Counted from the stretch's first letter, positions 13,435 through 23,170 are shown. The stretch is 64,000 nucleotides of DNA from Lampris incognitus (GCF_029633865.1 NC_079213.1:98249845-98313844), one strand, 5' to 3'. Program-made: numbers and translations. Notes: generated from the letters alone by a model not told the origin.

Positions 13435-16408
13435 TGTGTGTGTGTGTGTGTGAGTGAGTGTGACAGGAATTCTGACAGGTCATTTTTGGAGCGGTTTACC
13501 TAATGCTGTTTGCCTAAGCTGCAACTGGCATGGGATGTTCAGGGTCTGACAGTGTGCTCTTTGTGTCTTTGGCAGGGTGGCCTGATCAACTTTGAGAAGA
13601 GACGCAGGGTAAGTGGCAGCTGCGGCCTCCTCTCATCCGACACTATAGCCTCTTTGACCAGCTAGGCTGACATGCAGAATGTTTGAAGTGGATATCCAGG
13701 CAAATTGGGTCCAACACTGAGCTCTTTTCTTTCTCTTTCTTGTCTCCCTACCGCCCCTTTTTATTCTGTCCTTCTCTCTTTACCGCCTTTTCTCTTTACC
13801 TTCCCAGGAGTTTGAGGTGATCGCTCAGATCAAGCTGCTGCAGTCAGCCTGTAACAGCTACTGTCTGACCCCCGACCCCGCATTCCTCAGGTGGTTCAAG
13901 AGTCAACCCCAGCACAACGAGGAGGAAAGGTAGGTTTATGAGTCCCAGTTTCGCACCGGGTTATTCAGAGAGTGTCCTTATCTCTTGATGGTTCTCTCTT
14001 ATCTGTTAGGTAATAGCCAGTTAGCGCAGGAGTGCATGGTCTATAAGATCCATGGTTCACAGAGGCACCATAAGGTTTCTTTCTCTCTCCCGCTTCCCCC
14101 TCTCTTTTCTATTTTGTCATGTAATACTCCCCGCTGATCCATTGTACTTGTAATTGTGCTGCTGAGACAGAAATGTACTCAACCTCTCTATCTCACTAAT
14201 GGTACGCACACATATAGGGCACATGGTGATTTGCCAGTAGGCGAACAGATCGGTATTAAAGTCATTTATCTCTTTACTTCAGCTATGCCTTGTCTTGTGA
14301 GATTGAGGGCCTCGGTGACAGCAGTCCAACCTCACCCAAGCCTCGAAAGAGTATGGTGAAAAGACTCAGCCTGTGAGTACATGTATAAAACATATTAGGG
14401 CATAGGAAATAAACACTGTACAGATAAACTCACCTTTGCATGAGCTCCAGTACGATCTAAATATTGTCCTTTGCTTGAACTTGAGTTCTCAAGCCATCAT
14501 TTTTGGAGGTAAGACAGCAAGAGAATGTGGTGACCTATTTTGTTTTGTTTTTTTACTCTCTAATAACATGCTCTCCTCTTTTTCCAGGCTGTTTCTGGGA
14601 GCAGATGTGACAGCAGCCAGTTCTCCAGCCAGAGAGATGCCACGCTCGCCCCCTAATGGCAGTTCCGGGGAGAGCATGGACTCGGTCAGCGTGTCCTCCA
14701 GTGACTCAAGCAGCCCTTCAGACAGCGAGGGACTCGTGCCCATACACACCTCTGAAACCCAGCAGAACAAGGTGGGTTGCAACACCATGCTTTAGGGGTT
14801 TCGATATATATATATATATATAAATGATACCAAATTCATCTGATTTGCTTTATGTCTCTTTTGAGCCTTGCACCTGTAATTTTGTTCCAGCATTTCTTGG
14901 GTCTCAGATGAATTTTGAGAAGTGATCACATGATGGCTCTCTATTTGTGAACACGTTTTTTTTTATTGTTTTCACAGCTATCGGAGTCCTCTTCTTGTAC
15001 CTCTCTCCACTCCATGGACACCGGCTCATCTTCGGTCAGTGTCCCACCGACCCCTGCATCCCCATCACTCCCCGGCCCCCCCTGCACCCACAGGCGCTCT
15101 GTTTCCCTGACTCCTATGTCTCCCAGCTCCCCGAGCCAGACCCCAGCCTACAACACCCAGGCCCAGGACGCCTGCATCGTAAGAGTCAGTCTGGAGCAAG
15201 GCAATGGGAACCTCTACAAGAGCATACTGGTGTGTGACTCTTGTGTGAATGCAAATGTGTGTGTGTGTGTGTGAGAGAGAGAGAGTAGACGTGCCAGTGT
15301 GTATGTGAATGCATACCTCTATGGTTCCACTCTCAAACTTCTTATATTATGTATTTGTGTTTCTCATTTTTCCCTTATCCAGCTGACCAGTCAGGATAAG
15401 ACTCCTGCAGTGATTTCTCGAGCCATGGCCAAGCACAACCTGGAGATGGAGCCGGAGGAGGGGTACGAGCTGGTACAAGTCATTTCTGAGGAAAGAGGTA
15501 GGGCGCGGCAAGACTCTCAAAGTGACAAGTCATTGTTTCTCTGTGCTTGGTTATCTCTGAGGGGCTGTGGACCCTCGAGCATTCACAAGGCTCTCTGACT
15601 GGGTCCCCATTAAAATTGCTTAATTTCACCATTATTTGGTACAATGCCAGAATACATCTAAGTGATAAAATTCTGCTTATTGTCTGATTTTGTGGGAAAT
15701 CTGACCCGAAAACAAACATTTAGAATCATTAAATAGCGATCTCTAACATTCTCACTGATGGTCTCACTTGTTTATATCGGACATATGGGGTCCATCCATC
15801 CATCCATTTCCCAAGACGCTTATCCCAACGGGGGTTGCAGGGATGCTGGAGCCTATCCCAGCAGTACAGGGTCATAAAAATTAAATTGAGATTGACACAT
15901 AATAAGTGGAAAAACTCCTCTTAGCAACTTAAAGGCATTACAGAATATGAAATCCCTGAAAAAAGTTTTTTGGTTATCAACATCTGTGCTATAGATACTG
16001 TAAATGGAGAGTGGTGCGTTAGTTGATTAATTGGAATTATAATCTCATTCTTCTTATAGAGTATTTAAATTGTATTTTTCACTAATCTGTTAGCTGCCAC
16101 ACTTTCTCCAAAGCACTATAGTGACCCCAGGTATTCCTGACTCACTTCATGTACAGGAGAATAAACCTCATACATATCAACTAAAGACCTGTTGCATGTC
16201 TCTCTGCTTGTTCTTCTCAGAGCTGGTGATTCCTGACAACGCCAACGTATTTTACGCCATGAACACCTCAGCCAACTTTGACTTCCTGCTGCGGGTGCGA
16301 GGCTCAGCGGGGCGGCCAGTCCAGCTGCGTAGCCGGTGTAGTTCCACACTTCCCCGCACGCAGCACCGTTCCAGCCTCTCCCTCAGACTCAGCAAGGTCA
16401 CTCTGTGA
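2932..16408 (+). CDS. rgl1: RGL1, Ral guanine-nucleotide dissociation stimulator-like 1 (18 coding exons)
   Basis: RGL1 is a Ras effector that activates Ral GTPases by nucleotide exchange. Coding exons: 2932-2958, 6376-6486, 9374-9582, 9800-9874, 10112-10302, 10684-10808, 11181-11396, 11539-11642, 11800-11884, 12219-12308, 13097-13183, 13576-13608, 13808-13929, 14283-14372, 14588-14771, 14978-15229, 15383-15497, 16221-16408. All introns are GT-AG and phases join, giving 767 aa, essentially the length I recall for human RGL1. The start MKFAWKTKM matches the RGL1 N-terminus. A Ras-exchanger motif domain lies at about 55-190, the CDC25/RasGEF domain at about 230-500 ([31 protein letters not shown]), a Ser-rich linker with [12 protein letters not shown], and a Ras-association domain at about 646-735 ([21 protein letters not shown]). 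The C-terminus SLRLSKVTL is RGL1-like and unlike RGL2, RGL3 or RALGDS. An in-frame ATG at 2914 would add MRETLT; I chose 2932 by homology. Confidence 0.95.
4503..4569. repeat. (TC)n microsatellite, rgl1 intron 1
   Basis: A near-perfect TC dinucleotide run of about 67 bp in rgl1 intron 1. Long open frames over it (SL and RE repeats) are artefacts. The rest of 2959-5480 holds a poly-G run near 3053-3067 and nothing else recognisable. Confidence 0.95.
5490..5990 (+). repeat. purine-only minisatellite in rgl1 intron 1
   Basis: About 500 bp in which the + strand is almost entirely A/G with scattered C and T. Copies of AAAGAGAAAGG followed by GAAACTGGGAA-like sequence begin near 5543, 5671, 5746, 5829 and 5911. 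Spacing is roughly 75-130 bp, mostly 75-85, with GACAGACAG and AGTAAGAAAG spacers. It is an imperfect tandem array with strong strand asymmetry. Confidence 0.75.
6570..6720. repeat. fish CAAGTCAAGTTT-type interspersed repeat
   Basis: Starts AAGTCAAGTCAAGTTTG and continues through GAGGGCTTTACAATCAA and CCTTAGACCTTCGATTC to GGGGGAAAAGCTCC. This succession of motifs recurs in two other copies in this window (49870-50015 and, reversed, 58140-58280). I recognise it as a common teleost interspersed repeat but cannot assign its class. It lies about 85 bp inside rgl1 intron 2. Confidence 0.6.
6835..7460. mobile_element. non-autonomous DNA transposon with short inverted ends
   Basis: The left end GGCGCTTTCAGACC and the right end GGTCCGAAAGCACC are inverted matches at 12 of 14 positions, about 625 bp apart. 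The interior is GC-richer than the surrounding intron and has no intact frame. A target-site duplication is not clear, so superfamily (hAT, Harbinger or other) is open. It lies in rgl1 intron 2. Confidence 0.5.
7525..7560. repeat. (TTC)n microsatellite
   Basis: About twelve TTC units in rgl1 intron 2. On the opposite strand this reads as a poly-Lys artefact. Confidence 0.9.
7561..9373. other. rgl1 intron 2 remainder, nothing recognised
   Basis: No exon, repeat family or RNA gene is evident in this 1.8-kb stretch apart from short GT runs near 8526-8562. The next coding exon begins at 9374. Confidence 0.6.
10952..10984. repeat. (AT)n microsatellite, rgl1 intron 6
   Basis: An alternating AT run of about 33 bp between rgl1 coding exons 6 and 7. 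Confidence 0.9.
11423..11464. repeat. (CA)n microsatellite just downstream of an rgl1 5' splice site
   Basis: A CA run in the 142-bp intron 7, starting only about 25 bp after the donor at 11397. Length variation here could influence splicing of a very short intron. Confidence 0.85.
12347..12758 (+). mobile_element. tRNA-derived SINE, ATGG-tailed family, in rgl1 intron 10
   Basis: The head has an A-box-like TGGCGCAGTGG at 12350-12360 and a B-box-like GGTTTGAGCCCC near 12393. A body with GGAGTTTGCATGTTCTCC and TGTCTGCGTGGGTTTCTTC, an internal GT array (12567-12622) and a tail of AATGGATGGATGG follow. An 11-bp direct repeat, TGCTTAAAAAC at 12336-12346 and TGCTTGAAAAC at 12759-12769 (10/11), is the likely target-site duplication. 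It is a retroposed SINE, not a tRNA gene, and is on the same strand as rgl1. Confidence 0.8.
13372..13452. repeat. (TG)n microsatellite, rgl1 intron 11
   Basis: About 80 bp of nearly perfect TG with one interruption (TA near 13428). Confidence 0.95.
15791..15873 (-). mobile_element. 3' fragment of the ATGG-tailed SINE, rgl1 intron 17
   Basis: Begins TCCATCCATCCATCC and includes GGGATGCTGGAGCCTATCC, the reverse complement of the 3' end of the SINE at 12347-12758. The head is missing, consistent with 5' truncation. The remainder of intron 17 (15498-16220) shows nothing else. Confidence 0.7.
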
Positions 16409-18462
16409 CCCCGGACTGTAAAACACTGACCCAGCAATTCGCCCTTACGCTCCTAACCTGGGACGATACAGTACAGGGGCTGGGTGTTGACATTAAGGGG
16501 GTGAGGATAAGAGGCTATATAGTTTGGGGATGAATAGTTATTTGGATTGGAGGATGCCAAGGAGTTCTAACACTTGATGGAGTAGAAATGGATTCATGCT
16601 TAGACTTCTAAAGAACACCAGTTAATCTCCCTACCTTTCCTCTTGTGCAATCCCCATGATCCCAGTTTCAACCCGTGCTGTGCCATCTCTGCCGCCCCCG
16701 TCCCTTCCAGCCCCCTTGCCAAACCCTGCTATGGGCCGTGGATGTGTAGTGTGACTGCTGTGCCAGTGGAACTATAGACGATCATGTAGCGATGCCTGTG
16801 ACAGAGTGAAGCAGTGACCCCTAGTGGCCACAACTCTTCACAACAAGAGGTTTTTGCACACTTCATAGGAGAAGCCTAACTCCTGACCTCCAACAGTATT
16901 CTCCTTTTATCGAATTCCCTTTTTCCTGTGATGTCTATGTAGCTGAATTATAATATTTTGGTCCGAGATGCATGGGAAGATGAATGGAGAGATGGGCGGA
17001 TGCCAAGGATAAGTCGACTGGGCATCATGTTGCCTTTATTGATGAATGAATGGACTCCTGTGTCTGTCAGTGGTCCAATTGATTGACTGGATTGACAGGA
17101 GCTGTGATGTCATTAGCTTCCCTTTTCTGCCATGTCTGTCATGTCTGTCTCCTCCGTGTGCACAGTGTGCACAGTGTATTTTCTGCCCCTCTCATATTGT
17201 GAGCTGTGTGACGAATGCAGTGGAGATGCGTTCCGATTGGTTCGATAACTTGGTTTTAACAAGTCCTTAAAAAATATCCAAATGGCCTTAACCGCTCCGT
17301 GTCTAGGGGTCTTTAGACAGAACCCCAGGTGTATTGCAGCCCCAGAAAACTGTTCCCTCACACGCGCTTCTGCCTTCCAATATTCAGCCTCTTGAGCTCC
17401 TTTCATAAAGGATTACTCAGTCTTGTGTACCAACTTCGCTGCAATTAATTGCAAAAAAAAAAAACTTGCTATGAAGCATGTGAACAAGAGCAAGAGTGGG
17501 GGGGGGGAGCATCTTACTGGACTGAAAAGCACCACTAAATTCTCACAAATGATGCCAACTCTTACCTGCCTGCCCTTCATTATCTGAACTATAGACTTGC
17601 ACTTGTTAGTAGGTATTGAGATGCCAGTGGGATGTGAATATAGGGGATTGGGTGGGCTACTGTGATAGTCGCTTTTTCCCTCGTCACTTAAATGAATTAC
17701 CATGTTTGTATTTTTTATTTTGTATGTTTTTTTTGTTGTTTTTTTTTACATCACTGTTCAGGCCATAAAATGTGTATCAGCTTAGAGGGTGATAAGAGGT
17801 TTTTCGGTGAATTGTAAACGAGTTTAGAAAATGTCAGGAAAAAAAAAAAAGCCAGTGCCAGATTTTGCTGTGATGCATTTGGAAATCCTTACTGAGGGAA
17901 TAGTTTACCTACACAAGTGTGCACACGAGTACACGGGTAAACACACACACACATATATATATATATACATGTACACACACACATACACACACAAAACAAC
18001 ATCCAAAAGCTAGCCACCCCATGCCCGGCAACCAAAATCTCATGTTACGAGCCCTTTCTGTGCTGTGCACACTTTCTTGTCCATTCTCATGCACAACCAC
18101 CCTCGCACACTTTCAAAACGGTCACACGTGTCGGTAGACACACACTTCAACTCACAAAAGTTGCCGTTTTTTGTTTTTTTTTCAATATGAGGGTTAAAAC
18201 ACCAAGGGTCTAGTTAAATCATGCCTCGCTCACATGTCATTACAACCACTTGGGGTTCCCTGGGTTCAACAGTCGTCCGTGTGTGCCAGGTGTAATGTTA
18301 CCGGCCCACCAGGAAACACGTTGGACTTGTGTGTGTTACTGGCCAGGCCGTCCCTTTCATTTCTTCCCAGATAAGCACTTGAGACATTTTCCGCATGAAA
18401 TCACTTCAGTATCAGTTTGTGTTCTTCTTCACTGCCAAAGACTCTTCCTCCACCTTAATAAA
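16409..18462 (+). other. rgl1: probable rgl1 3' UTR with candidate polyadenylation signal
   Basis: Unique-looking sequence follows the TGA at 16406-16408. The first good AATAAA on the + strand that I find is at 18457-18462, implying a 3' UTR of about 2 kb. A CA/TA patch lies at 17940-17996. Whether transcripts end here is unproven. Confidence 0.4.
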
Positions 18463-19426
18463 TTATTACTTGGATCTTTGTCTCTCTCTCTTTTTTTAAT
18501 ATATTTTAAGACCAAAGTTGCCATTGCTGACTATAAACTGGATGTTGCACTCGGTATGAGTTGGGCGGGATCATCTTTAACTAAAAGTACATGTCTATTG
18601 CCACGTTTCTTCTGCTTGTTATGCTGCTAAAGTTGGCTGTCTTGTTTTCTGCAGACTTGATGGCACTGCTCTTACAGATTCATCTGGACTCGTGCGAAGG
18701 ACTATAACTCAATTTGCTCTACATTCATTTTCCTCTGAATGGATTCGAGATGAAGGACATTGGAGTTTTTTCTTTTTTTTTTTTTTCTTATGCAGTCTGA
18801 ACATTTGTTCCTTTAGAGACTCAAGTTGTGGGTCCTTCAGCGAACTAAGAGTTATTGTGGACGGAACCCAAGTCATTTTGCTGAGTGGAAGACATTTTTG
18901 CTGACTCGAATGCAGCAGTCATGACCTCCCTTTCCTGTAGTCGGGCTTGCTGCGGTGGTCAAACCCATTTCCAACATTACTCAGACAAACATGCATTTGG
19001 GGGTTTTGCAAGCTTTTCTTTCAAATCCTAAAATGGACGTCTTTTACAGGACACCACATAGAAAGAGAGAGATGTGGGAATTGGGGAAATATTTAAACTA
19101 CTACAAGTATTAAAGGTGCAATCTAAAGTCATATTTTTTTACTGATAGGATGTATAGATGTTGCAGGGGAAGTTGCTGTTATCATACACACACGTGTTTA
19201 AAAGTCACCATGCTCTCAGCAGACACATATAAATCAAATAACCGTTGATAAGAGACCTTTTTGTCAGCTCTTAACACAAAATCTGAAAGGGACCCCTCAA
19301 ACACCACGTTTTTATGGCAGCAATCCTACCAATAATTCCCACAAGGATATAAATTCATCTTCTGTATCAAAAACCCAGCAAACATGCAGAAATAACATAT
19401 ATTTGAGTTCTGAAATGTACCTGTAG
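18463..19426. other. rgl1-abhd17a spacer, nothing recognised
   Basis: No exon or clear repeat. It is a moderately AT-rich spacer between the convergent genes, just before the nested transposon cluster. Confidence 0.5.
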
Positions 19427-19564
19427 ATAGGGCTGCGCGGCTACGGCTGCAAATATTAATCGCGATTATTTTTGCTGGATATTGTGATAACGATTATATA
19501 CCACGATTATTCACTCATTTTAGATGAGAGAATTGTTAAAATCGACAGAAAACTGCCTTAATAT

Positions 19565-19937
19565 TGTAAACTACTAATAAGACACATTAGCCCCTATCTA
19601 ATGGGTCTGACCCTTTAGCCGAGCGGTTAGTGATGTTGCCTTGTGGTGCAGTACACTCATATCGAATCCCGCACTGGGCAAGAAAACAACCGGTTACATT
19701 GGTGGCAGCGGTGGGATCCGGAAGTGTGCAGATCCTCAGAAGTCTCTTCGGAGCGCGGGAATAACAAAGCACGAGGGCGCGCTTCCGGGGAGGGTGACGA
19801 CTGTAAACTAGTAATAACACACATTAGTCCCTAGCTAACAAGTCTGACCCTTTAGCCGAGTGGTTAGTGACGTCGCCTTGTGGTGCTAGTAAATCCTGTA
19901 TCGAACCCCGCACCGGGCAAGAAAATAACCGGTTACA
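19565..19937 (+). mobile_element. TRIM-like miniature LTR retrotransposon with tRNA-like LTRs
   Basis: Direct repeats 19565-19698 (134 bp) and 19802-19937 (136 bp) both start TGTAAACTA and end CCGGTTACA, and are about 85% identical by eye. One base after the first repeat lies TGGTGGCAGCGGTGGGAT (19700-19717), the exact complement of the 3' end I recall for a vertebrate tRNA-Leu including CCA. That is the position of a primer binding site. Just before the second repeat is GGGGAGGGTGA (19787-19797), a plausible polypurine tract. The 103-bp interior codes for nothing. Each repeat contains TAGCCGAGCGGTTAGTGA or close, then ATCGAATCCC or ATCGAACCCC, resembling Pol III A and B boxes. The flanks ATAT/ATAA give no exact target-site duplication. 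Alternative reading: two tandem tRNA-derived SINE monomers. Confidence 0.6.
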
Positions 19938-20087
19938 ATAATTATAATATAGTCTATAAATAAACAAACATTCACATGTACCGTTTTCCAGATCAAAATA
20001 CTTCCTTTGCACCAGAGCTTTTATCGCCCCTGGCCACTATCAGTTGTGGAAGCCAATGTTGACGTCACGATAACTTTACCGGTGATT

Positions 20088-20766
20088 GGGCGTCCGGGTA
20101 GCGTAGCGGTCTATTTCGTTGCCTACCAACATGGGGATCGCCGGTTCAAATCCCAGCGTTACCTCCGGCTTGGTCGGACTTTGCGCATAGTCCACTGACT
20201 TCCGGTTTCTACGGCAGCGGGCATAGCAGTTTCCTGTCCTCATAAATGTGGACGTAGCTTGATATGTACAACTTGAAACTTTTCACCCGTTTGCTGGTAG
20301 GTGCAGGAGAAAGTTTGTTGTGCATGTCGTTTACATTTATCCATGGGAAATCTTGCAGGCATCGCGAAAAACATGCCATTGCCAATAGCACGCGCCAACA
20401 AACAGGAAACTGGTATGGCCGCTGCAGTAGAAACCGGAAGTCAGTGGACGACAGTTACGTACAGAGTGGGTGGGAAGCCGGATATGAGCGTGTGTCCTGG
20501 TCGCTGCACTAGCGCCTCCTCTGGTCGCTCGGGGCGCCTGTTCGGGGGGGAGGGGGAACTGGGGGGAATAGCGTGATCCTCCCACGCGCTACGTTCCCCT
20601 GGTGAAACTCCTCACTGTCAGGTAAAAAGAAGCGGCTGGCGACTCCACATGTATCGGAGGAGGCATGTGGTAGTCTGCAGCCCTCCCCTGATCGGCAGAG
20701 GGGGTGGAGCAGCGACCGAGACGGCTCAGAAGATGGGTACAATTGGGGAGAAAAAAAGGGGGGGTT
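20088..20766 (+). mobile_element. tRNA-derived SINE (GGCGTCCGGGTAGCG family), interrupted
   Basis: The head GGCGTCCGGGTAGCGTAGCG and B-box-like GGTTCAAATCCC start the element. The body resumes at about 20460 with TGGGTGGGAAGCCGGATATG, then TCCTGGTCGCTGCACTAGCG, GAAGCGGCTGGCGACTCC, TGTATCGGAGGAGGCATG and a GGGGAGAAAAAAAGGGGGG tail. Five other copies in this window lack the roughly 280-bp interruption. The gap corresponds to the foldback at 20190-20449. Confidence 0.8.
20190..20449. mobile_element. foldback element with 48-bp inverted arms inside a SINE
   Basis: Left arm 20190-20237 and right arm 20402-20449 are inverted repeats matching at 45 of 48 positions; the outer end reads GTCCACTGACTTCCGG. 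The ~164-bp centre has no coding potential. No target-site duplication is obvious, so the insertion mechanism is open. It must be younger than the SINE it splits. Confidence 0.65.
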
Positions 20767-20929
20767 AAAAATAAATGAATAAATAACTTTATTGGTAATT
20801 GTGCAGCCCTGACCTTCAGCTGAGAACATCCAATTGTTTCCAATTTTCAATAAATTCTTTCTTCGTATAATTTATATTTTCTTCATTTTTTTGTTTGAGC
20901 TGGCTGTCAACAAATGTCACTAGCATACC

Positions 20930-21210
20930 AGGTACACATGGGGCACTATGGGTCCGTGTGGGACCACTGCTCCCAGCCCAAAGTGTGGGCATACTATGGG
21001 CATGCTGCGGGCCCACAATGGGTCCCACTGAGGGCCCACTCTGCTTAGTGTGGGCAGCCCACACTCTGGGCTGAGTGTGGGCTGCCCACTGGGGCCCCAC
21101 CAGGGGCCTTTAGTGTGGGGCCCACCAAACGTGCCCCGCAGTTCATGCCAGTAACGGGGCCCACAGTGTGCCCTCTGTTCCTGCCCTCAGTGGCCCCTCA
21201 TGGGCCCCAA
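20930..21210. repeat. GC-rich GTGGGCCCAC-type quasi-palindromic repeat
   Basis: Variants of GTGGGCCCAC, GGGTCCCAC, TGGGCAGCCCACA and GGGGCCCCAC recur. One block, AGTGTGGGCAGCCCACACT near 21047-21065, is a perfect palindrome about a central base. It sits in AT-rich surroundings right beside the nested transposon cluster. It is likely the interior minisatellite of a non-autonomous element. The following 21211-21895 shows nothing I recognise. Confidence 0.55.
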
Positions 21211-21894
21211 AGAGGCATGTTTGCTGGGATGTGGCAGCTTGTGTTCCTGTAGTGGTGGATGTGGTTGGAGAGGTGTCATGGGGATGTGGTGCGTTATCCA
21301 CCGTCCCTGCAGCACCGGTGGTTTATGTTGGTACCATCACACCAGGTTCACATGGGTCACAACACCTCCTTAAAGCCGGGGACTTCTTTGGAAATGTCCA
21401 AAACCTCGCCGTCCTTGGCGGCTGCAGGTGAAGTGGATATCAAGCGCTCTGCAGGAAAACAGTCGTCCCTTGTCCCCCGGAGCGACAGTGTTTACAGACG
21501 TGATAAATCTGAAATAAAATAAAATGTCTGCAGTGCAATACGACACGGCTGGATGACTATCAAATTTGCACTGCTGCTGGACATGCAGTGACTACACCAA
21601 CCCAGTTACTCGCCCACAAGCTCGGTTTCATTTCCCAACACCCTTTTTCCCCCCTCATCGCTTTGAGCCTTTACAGGGAAATCCAAGCACAAATATTGGC
21701 AGTGGATGATGAAAGGCTCATTGCTTCGAGACGTAGTGGTGACACGTTCTGTCTGCAGAGTCAACACCTTTTTAACCTGCTCTCCATCATCCCTTTACTG
21801 AAGTGATGCCAAGTGGTCTCTTATGATTATTCTCTAGACTTCAACGTGGGCCTACAAGGGAGCACGTCTGTGTTGCCTCAACCCTATGTAAACC

Positions 21895-21896
<2 letters not shown>

Positions 21897-21970
<74 letters not shown>
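21897..21970. repeat. (AC)n microsatellite
   Basis: About 37 AC units without interruption. Confidence 0.97.
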
Positions 21971-21972
<2 letters not shown>

Positions 21973-22101
21973 TAGGACTGAGGAAACATAGGGATGATCC
22001 CAGCCTTAAATTGCCCAACACAAGTTTACAAATTTCATATCAAGATATGAAGTATTTGCACAACACTGACAAGACGGGGGCATTGGGGATTGTGTTTTTA
22101 A

Positions 22102-22103
<2 letters not shown>

Positions 22104-22157
<54 letters not shown>
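22104..22157. repeat. (GT)n microsatellite
   Basis: About 27 GT units. With the AC run 130 bp upstream it forms a potential long-range inverted repeat (AC pairs with GT). The following 22158-22742 holds nothing recognised. Confidence 0.95.
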
Positions 22158-22158
<1 letters not shown>

Positions 22159-22742
22159 ACGCTGTGCTAACTTGGGCTTTATGCAGCAGGAATGTTTCAG
22201 TCCGTCTTCCTTAATCCGTCAGTGCATTTGAGTGGAACGCCACACTGTTTCTGTGGTTCCCTGACAAAGAGGTGGGAGAAGTAGGTCTACATGCATGTTC
22301 ACAGGGAGGATAAGTACAGATTAAGACCCATCTGTTCCGAGTCCACCCCGGCCTTCATCGTGGAAGTCAGAGGGGAGAGGTTGGTGCAGACTATAAGGCT
22401 TATACTGGTGTAATTAAAACAAATCACTGGATTTTTTATTTTTGGCACATACAATAGCTCAGCCGTTTGATTTTGTTTTGGTTTTTTTTTTTTTTGGCAT
22501 ACCACGACTGCAGGCAAGGTAGTGAAACGTGACCAGCCAATGTACGACCTCGGATCGCTCAGTCTCTTCTTGTGATCGTCTCCAAGCCAACAGGGCTGTC
22601 TTACAGAGCCCCGCCGGCACGGACCAAACGCTTGTTTAAGCTCCTTGTTCACCGCATAGGAAAGCTGGGCGGAGTGAAGGTCAGCGGCTGTGGTGCACTG
22701 AACCTGGTTTGAGAAGATTTCCTTCCACCAGAGGAAAAAATC

Positions 22743-23170
22743 AACAGAACGGGGGCGACTGGGTAGCGTAGCGGTCTATTCCTTTGCCTTCCAACACGGG
22801 GATCGTCGGTTCGAATCCCCGTTTTACCTCCGGCTTGGTTGGGGGCCCCCACAGACGCGATTGGCTGTGTCCGCGGATGGCAAGCCGGATGTGGGTATGT
22901 GTCCTGGTCGCTACACTAGCGCCTCCTCTGGTCGGTTGGGGCACCTGTTCGGGGAGGGGGCAGCATGACCGTGCCACGCCCCCCCCCCGGAGAAACTCCT
23001 CACTGTCAGGTGAAAAGAAGCGGCTGGCGACTCCACATGTATCGGAGGAGGCGTGTGGTAGTCTGCAGCCCTCCCCGGATCGTTAAAGGGGGTGGAGCAG
23101 CGACCGGGGCGGCTCAGAAGAGTGGGGTAATTGGACGGGTACAACTGTAGAAGAAAAAGGGGGTGGGTGG
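22743..23170 (+). mobile_element. tRNA-derived SINE (GGCGTCCGGGTAGCG family)
   Basis: GGGTAGCGTAGCGGTCTATT and GGTTCGAATCCC give the A- and B-box-like head. The body has CTCCTCTGGTCGGTTGGGGC, GAAGCGGCTGGCGACTCC and TGTATCGGAGGAGGCGTG, ending in an A/G-rich tail. Flanks AAATCAACAGA and AAATCAATAGA (10/11) look like a target-site duplication. Confidence 0.85.

Larger units (their letters stand above)
19427..20811. mobile_element. hAT-like non-autonomous shell, host of nested insertions
   Basis: The left edge reads TAGGGCTGCGCGG followed by ATCGCGATTATT-type sequence. The right edge reads TAATTGTGCAGCCCTG, the inverted counterpart. This pairing resembles a teleost MITE family I recall with GGGCTGCACGATTA ends. 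Possible 8-bp duplications ACCTGTAG (19419-19426) and ACCTTCAG (20812-20819) agree at 6 of 8. Most of its present length is later insertions: a miniature LTR element (19565-19937) and a SINE (20088-20766). hAT assignment is inferred from the ends only. Confidence 0.5.

Noticed and set aside
14436-14795. Separate 119-aa gene in the rgl1 3' half
   Set aside because: It is rgl1 coding exon 15 with retained intron on both sides.
20088-20170. tRNA gene from A- and B-box-like sequence (also at other SINE heads)
   Set aside because: The same head recurs with a SINE body and flanking duplications; no complete cloverleaf with acceptor pairing was seen.
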